Origin: Micractinium sp. NFX-FRZ
Taxonomy: Eukaryota; Chlorophyta; Trebouxiophyceae; Chlorellales; Chlorellaceae
NCBI GenBank assembly: GCA_029339195.1
Contig: JAPTJF010000326.1
Span: 1-64,000, forward strand
DNA length: 64,000 nucleotides
Direction: 5' to 3'
Shown: positions 1-10,800 of the stretch, piece by piece
Layout of the letters: every line of letters begins with the position of its first letter
Numbering within the stretch: position 1 is the first letter of the stretch
Position numbers and translations under genes: made by a program
Notes under the pieces: generated by a model
Told to the model about the DNA's origin: nothing
The model's database searches: none
The model's input: the letters and a program-made list of their open reading frames with translations, nothing else

Positions 1-1626
1 CGCCAAACGCCGCCGGCGGCTGCTGCGTGCTGGGGTCGCGCACGGCGGCGGCGGCCGCCACGCCCGCCGTCGGCGCCTGGGAGGCAGCCAGGCCCAGCTG
101 GCCGGCGAGGGACGACATCTGAGACTCGGCTGCCCGCACCATGCCACGCACCTCCTGCAGCCAGACCAGGGGAGCAGGCAGGCAGGCAGGGGGGAGGGTT
201 GTGCGCATGGCAGGCATGCTACTCCATGCCCCTGCACCAGACCGCCGCGCCTCCCGCCTCCCGGCCGGCTGGCTGCCAGCAGCAGGCTGCCCGCAGCAGG
301 CTGCGCCCCGCCCTCTTCAACCCCAAACCCGCCCACATCTCACACGCTCGCTCACCTCAACTGGCCCCATCCCGCCCACCCCAACCCGCATAAAATAAAA
401 AAATGGACTGCTCACCTCCAGGCTGCAAAAGGGCTGGCTCAGCAGGTTGGCCAGCAGCGCCGACTGCACGCGCTGCCCCGTGCGCTTGTAGTGCTTCTTC
501 AGGATCTACAGAGGCAAGAGAGTGCAGTACAACTTGGGCAACACACGTTGAGAGGGTGGCGTGCACTGCTTGGGTGGCAGCAGCGCCGCTTCAGGGCCTG
601 CGGCAGGTTCACGCAAGCAAGGTGCACACACGCACGGCCCTCGCGGCCTGTGTTTCATTCAGACCTGCGTCCGACTTTAAAGAGGCGCATCATCAAGCAG
701 TTGCTGCCACGCAAGGCTGCTCCAGCGGCCGTGCTGCGCTGCGCTGCGCTGCGCTGTGCTGTGCTGCAGACGGGACGCTGCCCACCCCTGCGGCCCTCCA
801 CCTGCCCAGCACTCCTGCCCACCACTCCATATGGCCAGCCAGCCTGCCCCACCTTGACGATGCCGGTATAGGCGGTCATGGACCAGTGGCACAGCAGCAC
901 CAGCTCCCCGTGCAGGTTCACCATGCTGCTGTAGGCGGCCGACATCTCCTCGCGGCTGCAGCCACCAGGAACAAAGAGGGGCAGCAGGGGTGACAAGAAG
1001 GGGCATGCAGGAGGAGCGTCGCTGTGGTTAGGAGGAGTGGGCGGCGGACATCTCCTCGCGGCTGCACACGGTTGAGAATGGGGGAGGGCATTACGAACAC
1101 GGTGCAGAGTGCATGTGTGCGTTGAAATGCCATGCAGGGTCAGGGACAGCTCCTCGATGATGCACACAGTCGGATGAAAAGTTAGCACGCAAGCACCCAG
1201 CAACGGCGGCTACACCAAACATGATGCGCCATCCCCACGCGCAGTGCATCGGCGCACACATGCACGTGCACATACATGGCGAAATCCACATAGCACCCCG
1301 TTTCCATGCACGTGCACAGCGCACACACGACGCACAAACAGGCAAGCACGGGGTGACTGCTGGGAGGCGTGCGGCGGCGCACCTGCCGGCAAAGTAGGCC
1401 GCCGACTGCGCCAGGTCAGCCTTGATCACCAGCATCTCCTCCCTCGACAAATAGTCGTCGTTCAGCTGCTGCACACACTGCTCCACCAGCGCCGTGAACC
1501 GGGCCTCCTGCGCCGGGTCGGGCGCGGCACGCTGCTGCTGCGCCTGCTGCGCCTGCTGCTGCTGTCCCTGTGCCTGTTGAGCCTCCTGTCCTGCTGCCTG
1601 CTGTGGTTCCTGCGCGCCAGGCGTCG

Positions 1627-1675
<49 letters not shown>

Positions 1676-2109
1676 GGCGGCCGCTAGCGCAGCAGCGCCA
1701 GCAGAGCCAGAGGGCTCGGCATCGTCGTCCTCAGAGTCAGAAGAGGGCACCTCAGGCGGCCCATGCGGCTCCACAATGCTGCCAGCGTCGGCGGGCCCCT
1801 CGAAAATCTTCAGGCTCTTCTTGAGCTGCAGCATCCATGTGCGGTGCGGGGTGGGTCATGAGGGCGGTTGAACTGCCAAGAAGTGCACAGCAGCGTCCAG
1901 AAAAGCCACGGGGTGTGCCGCGGCCGACAAGGCGGCATGCTAGAAGAGGAGAGGCGGCAGCTGCGGCAGGCAAGCAGCAGCAGCAGCGGCAAGCAGGCAG
2001 CGGCGTTGGCGGCGGCGGCGGCCTCAGTGCCGCGTTGCCAGCGCACCTTCTTGTAGAGCTCTAGCAGCTCCGGCTGCTCGTCCTTGCGCAGCTCCTGTGC
2101 AAACTTCAT
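1..2109 (-). CDS. SPX-domain protein, C-terminal part beyond left edge
   Basis: Exons 2109-2047, 1825-1383, 955-853, 505-416 and 154 to beyond base 1; all junctions are GT-AG and keep frame. The protein starts MKFAQELRKDEQPEL, and exon 1 joins exon 2 to give YKKLKKSLK, the first helices of an SPX domain. Exon 4 gives ILKKHYKRTG, the basic C-terminal SPX motif that binds inositol polyphosphate/phosphate in known SPX proteins. Between the helices lies an acidic and Gln-rich insertion encoded by a (CTG)n tract. The effector domain (EXS/PHO1, MFS, VTC or RING) would lie left of base 1, so the exact family cannot be told; a role in phosphate sensing or transport is inferred from the SPX domain only. 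Intron 2 holds a copy of the exon 3 acceptor end (see repeats). The start was chosen because SPX proteins typically begin MKF at the domain edge. Confidence 0.8.
931..1066 (-). repeat. Exon-boundary echo in SPX gene
   Basis: The acceptor end of exon 3 (931-960) is repeated almost exactly at 1037-1065 inside the upstream intron. They share the core gacatctcctcgcggctgca. The copy is about 106 bp away and is not needed by the gene model. Confidence 0.85.
1628..1672. repeat. (CTG)15 trinucleotide tract, polyglutamine-coding
   Basis: Fifteen perfect CTG units lie on the + strand. Read on the minus strand they are CAG codons and give a polyglutamine run inside the SPX-domain gene, flanked by more interrupted Gln/Ala codons. 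Such a tract is likely to vary in length between strains. Confidence 0.95.
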
Positions 2110-2754
2110 GGTGCAGGTGTGTTGTGCGCGCTCCCTTTGGGGCCGGGCGGCCCGCTGAGATAAACCTGAGAGGCCGAGAGCAGACAGAGGCCGGCTGCGC
2201 GTGAGCAGGCTGCAGGAGGAACATGGTAATGGGCAGCTCCATCCGCTGCCGTCGTTCGCCATGCCCAGCCAGCTAGGACCGCATGGAACGTGAAGCTAGG
2301 GCAGCGGCTGGGCAAGCAGGGTGGGGCCCTCCGGAGGCGCTGCAACCATGCGCCGGCTTGCGCACCTGTATAACGCCGTCTGCAACGCCTCCAAAGAAAA
2401 TAGAAATGACTCTGCAGAGGTCGCACCCCGTAGGAACCCGTGTTCTTGATCCGGCAAATTGGGAATCTTGTGTGTCGGATGTACTGAGCCGCCACACGAG
2501 CACTGCCTCCTGAGCGGGTTCCTGGCGCCGTGCCCGACAGCTGAATGAGTTGCTGGCAGTCATGCATGCGTTGCAGCCAGTTGTTGCCTTGGCTGCGCCC
2601 ACGCCACCTCACCGCCCGCCACCTCACTCCCATACCCGCGCCGTCCTGTGTGAATTACAGGGTGCCAGAACAACACTGGGTGCCACAGGGGCATCGAACT
2701 GCTCCCAGAATGGCTGCATCCCTGTGAACCAGGCATGCTGCCACCTCTAACACC
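2110..2754. other. Intergenic: SPX 5' region and ICME-like 3' UTR
   Basis: No coding exon is supported here. The right end should be the 3' UTR of the hydrolase gene on the minus strand, with a TGTAA signal at 2659-2655. The left end should contain promoter and 5' UTR of the SPX gene. Neither a TATA box nor a recognisable regulatory motif was found. Confidence 0.5.
2655..2659 (-). terminator. TGTAA polyadenylation signal of the ICME-like gene
   Basis: TTACA on the + strand reads TGTAA on the minus strand, about 100 bases after the TAG stop at 2758-2756. TGTAA is the usual poly(A) signal of green algae. Confidence 0.5.
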
Positions 2755-2755
2755 G

Positions 2756-5700
2756 CTATCTCCCCATCTCCGCTGCCGCCGCACCGCCGCTGCTGCCGCA
2801 CCGCACGCTCGCACGCCCTTTTAGAATCTTCACTAGGTCGGCGGCATGCGGCTCGAGGTCCTCCTCACTGGTTGCTGGTGACCCAGAGATGCGGGGCAGC
2901 GCAGCCCACTGTGTGACAAAGTCGCCGTGCGAAACCTGGGCGGGGCGGGGGCGAGGGGCAGGGCGATGGCGCAGGATGAGTTTAGCAGGGAGGGGTCCTG
3001 CAGTGGTAGCTCCATGCCCACACACCATGTGCTGCATGCCCGCCTGCACGCGTGCAATGCCCGCCCCCTCTGCATTGCCTGCCCCAGCTACGGTCACACA
3101 CAAAAGGAAGGGCTTGGCGGGCGCGTGCTGAGCAAAGCGGCTTGCCTTTGAGCGTCAAGGAAACAGTGCCTGTACCAACACCCACCTTGTTATACACCAG
3201 GTGCTTGGCGGGCACGCCGCAGTCCGCCAGCGCCCAATACATCTCTGCACTCTCGTACCTGCACCAGGGCAAGATTGCACACTCGTGCTGATGAGCTATG
3301 AGAAGAGGAGAGGGCACACCAAAGCCGGGAGAGGGCCGCACCGCCGCCTCTTCTGCCACCACACTCTGCACACCTTTCCTGAGTCCACCGCCCTGGGCCT
3401 GTGCATGCGCAGCTGCTCGCGAAAGAAGCCGCCTCCCCAGCCCTGCCCTCCCCACCCTTGTCCGATTGGAAGGGACACAACCAATGCTTTGGAAACAAAG
3501 CCAAAGCAAAACAAACCCACCATGGCACCGTCAGGTCGGTGCAGCTGCCCATGAAGAAGTGCCCTCCGACCCCTGCCCTCCCCCCGCGTGTTGAGAGGGA
3601 ACATGAGCAACAAGGAAGCAAACCAGTGCAGCAGCGCACCATGGCACCGTGAGGTCGGTGCAGCTGCTGGTGAGTACCGTGGGCGGCAGGCGGCGGGCCG
3701 CCTCCACGGTCAAGTCAAAGATGCGCCACGCGCCGCCGCTGCCGCTGCTGAGGGCGCCGCTGCCGCCTGCCTGCCTTGCCGCTGGTCCCGCCAAGGCCTC
3801 GAGAGCAGGCGCAGCCACCTCCACGGCCCGTGCCGCGGCTGGCGCGCCACGTGGCGCCGGCGGGTGGCCGGCAGCCGCCGCGTCAGCTGCTGCCTCGGCA
3901 GCCGCCGCCTCCGCGGCTGCAACACGGTCAAACCCAATGCGCCGGGAGATCGCCTCCCCTGCAAGCTCGAAAGACTGGTAGTAGCGTGCGGCCGCCACCG
4001 CCGGCGGCGCCTCCCCTGCCGCCGCCCCCGCCCCCGCTGCCGCCGCCTCTTGCTGCACCGCTGCCGCCTCTGCCTCCGGTCGCACTAAAGTGCAGGAGGG
4101 GCCCGCAGCAGTGCTGCCGCCGGCTGCAGGTGCGCCGCTCCAGCCGATGCCGCCGTGGGCGCCGCTTTCGGTGACCCCTGCTTCCCTCAGGAGCTCTGCA
4201 GGATCAGTTGCCAGCGCATCCCAGCTGCTGTGCCGCGCCTCCACACGCTGCTGCCGCCTGCGTTGCCCAGGGCAGCAAGGGGAACAGGCGCAACACGACA
4301 CATGAGGGGTGGAGGGACGGAGGGGAGGCGACAGCTGGCGGGAGACGAGGAGGTGGTGCTGGCAGGCCCTGTGCTGCGTGGGCGCAGGCAGGCAGGCAGG
4401 CAGGCAGGCCTAATCTTCCCTAGGCCTACGCCCACCTGAGGGCGTTTGCCAGGATGACTGCGGGGGAGAAGGCGGGGAACAAGTGGTTGCCTCCGACCGC
4501 CCGCTCCATCGTGCTCAGCTTGTGCACGTGCCGCGCTGCAGGGCGGGGCGGTGGCAGAGGCGCCATGGTCAGCAGGGAGCGAGTGGACGGCAGGCGGGAG
4601 CGCGATCTGCCCGACCACCGAGGCGGCACATGCCAGGGCAGCCTGGTGGGAGTGGGGTCATGCCGGGACGTGCAGTGCATGCTCTTCTCCGTGCTCCTGC
4701 CGTCACGCAGCACATCCGCACGGGTACTGCCGCGGCACCGCAGCAGCTGCCTCCCACCTTCCTCGTACTCGTAGTGCTGCACGAAGAACGAGGGAGGGCG
4801 GGAGGGGCGCCAGCATGGGCGTCAGTTTCGGCACAGCCACAGGAGCAGGGGAGGCAGCGCTGGGCAGGGCTTGCAAGCTCCACGGAAGTAGCCGGCCGGA
4901 GCGCCACGGCGGAAGCAGCCGGGCGGAGCACCAGCCGGCTGTCATGTCCCCAACGACAACATTAGCGTACCGCCACCCTGCCAGCATGGCTCGCCTTGGC
5001 AATGGCAGACATGCAACCTGTCACAACAACACCATGAGCGTCAATCTGCCCCAGCGGTGCTTGCCTTTGCAATGTCGTACACGCCAGCCATGCCCACCAG
5101 GCGCAGAGGCATGCGGTGGTCTGCATAAGCCGCGGCCTCCTCTGCATCCGACATCGCTGCTGCCTCCCCCTGCCCCTGCTGCCCCACAGCCACCGCCGCA
5201 CCCGCCCCTTGTGCTAGCCGGCCACCGGCGCTGCCGCCGCTGCTGCCCGGGGCACTGGTGCCATTGCCGCCCCCGGCTTCGGCTGCCTTGCTGGCGGCCA
5301 GCGCGCGTTGCAGCAGTGCCATGGTGCACATGTGGGCCCCGGCAGAGTGCCCCACAAGAGAGACCTGCAGCGGTGTTGAGCATGTAAGGGAGCAGGTCAG
5401 GGAGCAGTGGGATCCGACGCCAGGTAAGAGGGTCGGGTAAGGAAGCAGCGGGTGCCAGGTGTGGGGCCGTCTTGGATGGCAGGCAAGGCACCCCCGCTGA
5501 CGACCGGCACTGCACTTTGCGGCACCAGCAAATTCCCCAGCCGGAGGCCGGCGGGTGGAGCGCAGCAGCGCACGTACAGGGCAGACAAAGGAGGGAGAGA
5601 GAGGCTGGCAGCGGGGGTGCGCGCACCTGCTGCGGGCTGCCGCCCAGCTGCGCTGCGTTGTCCATCGTCCACGTCAGCGCCTGGCTGACCTGCAGTGCAG

Positions 5701-7086
5701 TGCACGGTGGTGTGATGGTGGTGTGATGGTCACACATGAATGCACAGTACTGGAACCTGCGCTTCACTGTCCATTGTCCCAGGCTGACCTGCAGGCAGTG
5801 CCCGTTGGAGAGGGGAGTTGACTCATCCTTGGCGAGTGAGCAGTGAAGTGCAGCAGGCACATCTACTGGGCGGCAATGTTTGCTGTCCAGCTCAGGGCTG
5901 ATCAGGCAGCAGAGGTTGAAGCTGGATAGAAGCTGGCTGGCTGGCCTCACCTCTGCCACCATCTGCCCAACGAGGGCCTGAGGGTACAGGCTGTACTGCA
6001 TGACAGCAGTGACCACCCCTGCCTGCGCCAGCCGCGTGGCCAGCGGGGCGTAGTGCCACGCGCTTCCCGCAGCCCACACGCCGCCGTGGCAAAAGAGCAC
6101 CACAGGCGTTCCCCCTGCGCTGCCGCCTTCGCTGGTGCTGCCAGGAACAGCAGTCGTGGCCCGGGCATCCGCTGTCGATGCCCCGCTGCTGCTGCCGGCG
6201 CCAGCACCATCGGCAGAGCCATTGTTAGCAGACCCGGGCTGCAGGAGCTGGCTGCCATCCCGCAGCTGGATGTTGGGAGGCAAATAGATGTCCATGTTGT
6301 TGCGAGGCCTGCTGCCATACCTGCAGGTGAGGGGCCCAGCGCGCAGAGCATGACACGTCACAGCACAGCGCAGCAGGTAGGTTGCCCGCCTGTGTTGGCG
6401 GGCCTGGCTGCAATCTTTGCAGGTACAGCGTTGTTTGCTACTGGAGAATGACCACCTGTGCCGGGTGCTCTGCACGCCTTGCAAAGAATGCATGATCATG
6501 GTTGCAGAGAGCTCTTGCTTGCCTCCCACCCAAGGTTCAATTGTTCAAGATCCAACAAGCGTGAGCACGATTCAAGCTGGCAGCGCCCAGCCGCACCTGA
6601 CGTCCCGCAGGATGGAGACAGAGCCAGCCCGGCCGCCCGCGGTGCGTGCGTCGGGCAGCGAGCGGTGCAGGCTGAAGGCGCGCAGCCCAAAGGGCGCAGC
6701 CAGCACCGTACCAAACAGCTCTGCAGCGAAAATGCGTGCATAGGTGGCCAGGCGCTGCACCCGCTGCAGCGGCGAGTGCACCCGCGCCAGCTCCGCCTGC
6801 AAAGCACAGCGGCAGCTGGCAAGCGGCAGGTTGAGCACATGGCGGCGGGTTGGCGGCGGCGCTGGCACGAGCTCCCGCTGGCCCGATACCGTTGCGGGAC
6901 ACGCCCCGCGCTCTGCACACTCAATACTCCCCGCCCTCGGTTGTGCAGCGGCATGGGTTGCTGTCCAGCCGCTTGTTTTCGTCGGCCGGCGCGCCCACAG
7001 CTGCAGCACATACCTGGGCGCCCTTGATCGCCTCCGGGATAGACATGTTGACGCGCGATGCCCAATTGACACCCGCAATGCGCCTC
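2756..7086 (-). CDS. Isoprenylcysteine alpha-carbonyl methylesterase-like alpha/beta hydrolase
   Basis: Exons 7086-7014, 6796-6597, 6320-5951, 5689-5627, 5364-5065, 4776-4758, 4535-4436, 4257-3640, 3258-3186 and 2935-2756 stay in frame to a TAG stop. The order of motifs matches plant ICME, which removes the methyl ester from prenylated protein C-termini: a hydrophobic segment (AELFGTVLAAPFGL), then RYGSRPRNNMDIYLPP, the oxyanion motif FCHGGVW, the nucleophile elbow GHSAGAH, the segment VGMAGVYDIAK-HYEYEE, LSTMERAVGG, the acid region CTDLTVPW and the catalytic-His region VSHGDF. The exon at 4257-3640 adds an Ala-rich insertion of roughly 170 residues absent from typical ICMEs. The intron 5064-4777 uses a GC donor. 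The true 5' end is unresolved: one reading frame stays open to about 7547 but no start or upstream splice could be fixed. Confidence 0.78.
3519..3668 (-). repeat. Exon-boundary echo in ICME-like gene (donor end of the 618 bp exon)
   Basis: The exon end coding CTDLTVPW (3639-3668) is copied at 3519-3548 in the following intron, 120 bp away, with one to two mismatches over 30 bases. The copy includes a possible GT donor. Confidence 0.85.
4386..4408. repeat. (GGCA)n microsatellite
   Basis: A run of GGCA units lies in an intron of the ICME-like gene. Similar short GGCA/CTGG runs occur elsewhere in the window, for example near 18985-19000. Confidence 0.9.
5675..5800 (-). repeat. Exon-boundary echo in ICME-like gene (acceptor at 5689)
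   Basis: The acceptor region of the exon starting at 5689 (ggctgacctgcag with flanks) is repeated near 5783-5797 inside the preceding intron, about 100 bp away. The upstream context ttgtccat is repeated too. Confidence 0.7.
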
Positions 7087-7890
7087 CTTGGTATGGCTGC
7101 GACTCCCACACACCACTGCCACGTGGGGGCACCGAGCTCTCTTGAAATCCTAATTAAGATTATTGACCGCATGTAGGATGCAATCGTGCCGCGTGACAGA
7201 GTTATCATGACACGGCTGCTCACGCTGTCGGTGATGCCGCCGCCGCCGCCTCCCGCCCACAGCTGCGCCGCCTCCAGCTCACGGCTGCGCAGCGTGGAAC
7301 ATAACTTGCAGGCACCCTGTTTGCGACTAGTAAGACAATTGAGATTTGAATCAAGCAAGATAAATGAACCGCTGCCGTATAACAAGCAAGTGCAGCATCG
7401 CTGCTCAGCCTCCATGTCGCTGCCGAGCTGCCCCGAGCAGGAGCAGGGCGGTGTACAGCACAACCTCCTTCCGAGAGTGCTGATATAGCTGCAGCCACAG
7501 CAGCTCCGTTGCAATTGTGCATATCCAAGAACCATGCTAGCAATCATTGCCTGCTGCTCTGCTCAGCACTTGGCAGTTACTGCCTCCTCTGAAGGTAATC
7601 GGCTGGGGGCTCCATGTGTCTTACGTCGAACAGGCAGTTGATGTAGTCGGGCGCTGACAGCTTGAGCGGCGTTGTGATTTGTGTAAGGCTGCCTCAGAGG
7701 AGCACGCCTGCTCGGAAGCACGTCTGTGACAACTGCTTTGCTGGTGTCCCGTGGGAATGACCCACTGATCGTTATCTTCTTTTTGTTTGCACTTGGTCGT
7801 CGCATTCCAGGCAGCTACAAGACGTGAGCTTCAGTCAAGATCAGTTGTGTCATGGGTCATCAGAAGAGAAAGCAGTTTATCAGAGCACAT
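7087..7890. other. Unresolved 5' region of ICME-like gene and spacer to BLD10
   Basis: 7087-7547 is open in one minus-strand frame and contains a segment that looks protein-like near 7300-7200 (ELEAAQLWAGG), which may be an upstream exon of the ICME-like gene. I could not fix its splice sites or start. 7548-7890 holds no supported exon; it should carry the BLD10 3' UTR. It is locally AT-richer than its surroundings. Confidence 0.4.
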
Positions 7891-10800
7891 TTATCGTGAC
7901 AATGCCGCCGAACCCCAGCTGCCAGTGGCCGCACCCCCGCTGCCGCCCCCGCTGCCGCCGCTGATGCTGTTCAGCCCCTGCGCAATGCTGTGCAGCGAGG
8001 AGCTGGCAGCCGCGGCGGCGCTGTACTGCTGCTGCGTGCGCTGCACGTCCCGCCGCAGGGCCTCGTTTTCACGCTGCAGGTGGCTCACCGCCGCCTGCAG
8101 CTGCTGCACCTGTGCGCCAGCTGCTGCCGCCGCCGCTGCAGCCGCCTGCTGCTGCTGCTGCTGCTGCTGGCCCCCCTGCAGGCTGCTGGCGGTGCTGCCG
8201 GTGGGTGAGGGTGAGCCAGAGGAGTGCATGAGGTCCATGCTGGCCAGCAGCTCTTGGAAGTCACGCTCCGCCTGCTGCCGTCGCCGCCGCTCCGCCGCCA
8301 GCTCACCCTCCAGCTGTCCAGCGCGCTGCTGCGCCTGCTGTGCCTGCTGTGCACTGCCTGGGGTCCCAGCGGCTGGTCCCGTGCCGGCTGCTGCTGGGGC
8401 TGCTGACGTGGCACGCAGGTGTGCCAGCTCAGTCAGGCAGTCCTGGCGCTCACGTGCCAGCCTGGCACGCTCCGTGTCCATGTGGCCCAGCAGGTCCAGC
8501 AGGCGCTCATTCTCCTGCAGGCAAAACAACAACCAGGGGCATCGACAGGGGCAAGAGGGTTGTATTCAGATGACGGTGTGCACATTGCGCCCTGTGTGGC
8601 AGGGCCGCCGCAGTTTTCGTTCAGCACACAGTGGAGAAGCACTCTGCACTGGCCAATTGTTTTCGGGCACGCACCCGCCAGGCATCTTTGCAGGCAAGGG
8701 AAGCCACTGAGCAGCACTCGGCCTCTCACCTGCTGCAGCTCTGCCACCTTGCCGCCCACGTCTGCCGCCATGTGCTGCTGCTCCCCCACGCCCGCCTGCA
8801 GCGCGTCCAGCTGTGCCGCCAGCTGGCGGTTGTCCACCTCCAGCTGCGCCAGCCTGGCAGCCGCAGCTGCCGGGTCCGCCCCCCCGCCCTCCTCCTGCTG
8901 CATGAGCAGAGCCTTCACCGCCTCCAGCTCAGCCTGGGCCGCCTGCAGCGCAGCCTCAGCTCCGTCCTTGGCCCCGGCCAGCCGTGCCACCTCTGCCCGC
9001 AACCCTTCCGCCTCTTCTGCATACTCGGAGCACCGCTGCCGGGCCTCTGCCAGCTGCTCCGCCAGCGCCTCCCCGCGCTGCTCCGCCTGCTGGCTGCCGC
9101 GGGTGGCGCCGGCGTCAAACTCGCCGGCCAGCCGGGACCGCAGCTGCTGGATCTCGGTATCCTGCGCCTCGCGCCGCTGCAAAGGGAGCAGCAGGGCAAC
9201 ATGGAGTTGAGGTGGCCAGGCACGTGCGGCAAGGGCACGATGGGAGAAAACGGCAGCAAGCAGCATGCACGCAAGCTTTGCACACTGCCGCTGTACTGCT
9301 AGCACCGACACTTCTAGCCCTATGCCAAGCCAGACAACCGCACGGGCGCCAACTTTGCTCCTCAGTTCCAGAGCATCCCACACACGAGCTGACAAAGCAG
9401 CCCATCCGTGTGGTCCCAACCCCGCAGCCCTGGCGCCCCTCACCTCCACCAGTCCGTCCACCTGGCGCTGCAGCGTGGCCACCTGCGCCTCCAGCAGGCG
9501 CCGCTGCTCCTGCAGGGACGCCACCTGCTTCTCTGCGCCCGACTCAGCCGCCACGGCATCTCGCTTGAACTGCAGGGGCAGGGGTGGGGCACACAGTGCG
9601 GGAGGAGCGGTGGGATGCTGCCAGCTGTCTGGCGCGTGCTGTCTTCTGTCACCGCTCCCCGGCAAGAATGGAGCGCCCTGTAATCAGCTGCAGCACCACT
9701 CACGCAGCAGAAGACGCTCAGCCCATTGCAGCACCTCAACCGGCGCGGGTGAGTTCCCCACCTGATCGGCACGGGCGATGGCCAGCAGCCCCTCCAGCTC
9801 GCCCACCCGCGCCTGCTCCAGAGCGATGCGCTGCCGCAGCGCCTCGGCATCTGCAGGGCAGGTGAAAGACGGCACCAAGTGTACACACAAGCTGAGCCGA
9901 GCAGTGCAAGCGGTGCCTATCTCAGCCAGGGAAACAGCGCCCCGCTCGAGCCCCTTCTTTGCCCTGCCTCACCACACCCCTCCCTGCCTCCCAAATCTTT
10001 TGTCACCCAAGGCCACTCGTACCTGATAGCGCATCAGCCAGCCGCGCCTCCAGCACGCCGCAGCCGCCCTCGGCGTGCAGCAGCTGGCGCTGCAGAGCCT
10101 CCTGGCCCCGCTCCAGCTGGAAGCGAACCTGGGGTACCAAACAGAAGGGACGGGGGGCGGGACGGGTCAAGTGGGCAAGGTGGATAGACGGTTCCACATA
10201 GAGGCAGCATCAAGGGTGTGCCTGCTCGCCTTCTGCTGATTTTGTGCGCGCTGCTCAAAGCAACTTTCCTACCCGCGCCCTCTCCCCCCCTCCCCCGCCC
10301 CTACACCGGCACCAACTCCCTCCCTTCACCACCATCCCCCAACAAATCCCCAAATTCACACCACCGCGCCTGCTCTGCTCCCCTCAGCTGCTCCAGCAGC
10401 GCTTGCCGCTCGCGGTCCAGCCCGTCGGCGGCCTCATCCCCACGCTTCATCGCGCGCCCCATGGCCTCCACCTGCCGCTCATAGGCCTGTCATGATCCAT
10501 TGGAAGAAGGCGGTTGCACAAGGTATTGGATGAGCTGGTACTCAGACCCCAACAGGCCAGAGGCGGCAGCACCCATCAGGACGCATTCGAAGCCCCCGCA
10601 TTGCATCTCATTCTCCCCCAAGTGCTTACCGCCAGCACAGGCCATACGTCGAGCCAAGTGCCTGCTGACACTCCCGCTCTCGCGCCCGCTCTCTTGCGGC
10701 ACCCACCCATCCCTCAACACCCCACACACACCTGCAGGTCTGAGATGTACATGTTGATCTGGCTCTGGGCGCTGCGCTGCGCCTCGTGCAGCCCCGACAC

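Noticed and set aside
5021..6529. Single 502-codon minus-strand reading of the ICME-like gene
   Set aside because: It reads through introns; spliced exons give the family motifs in order, and the read-through segments do not.
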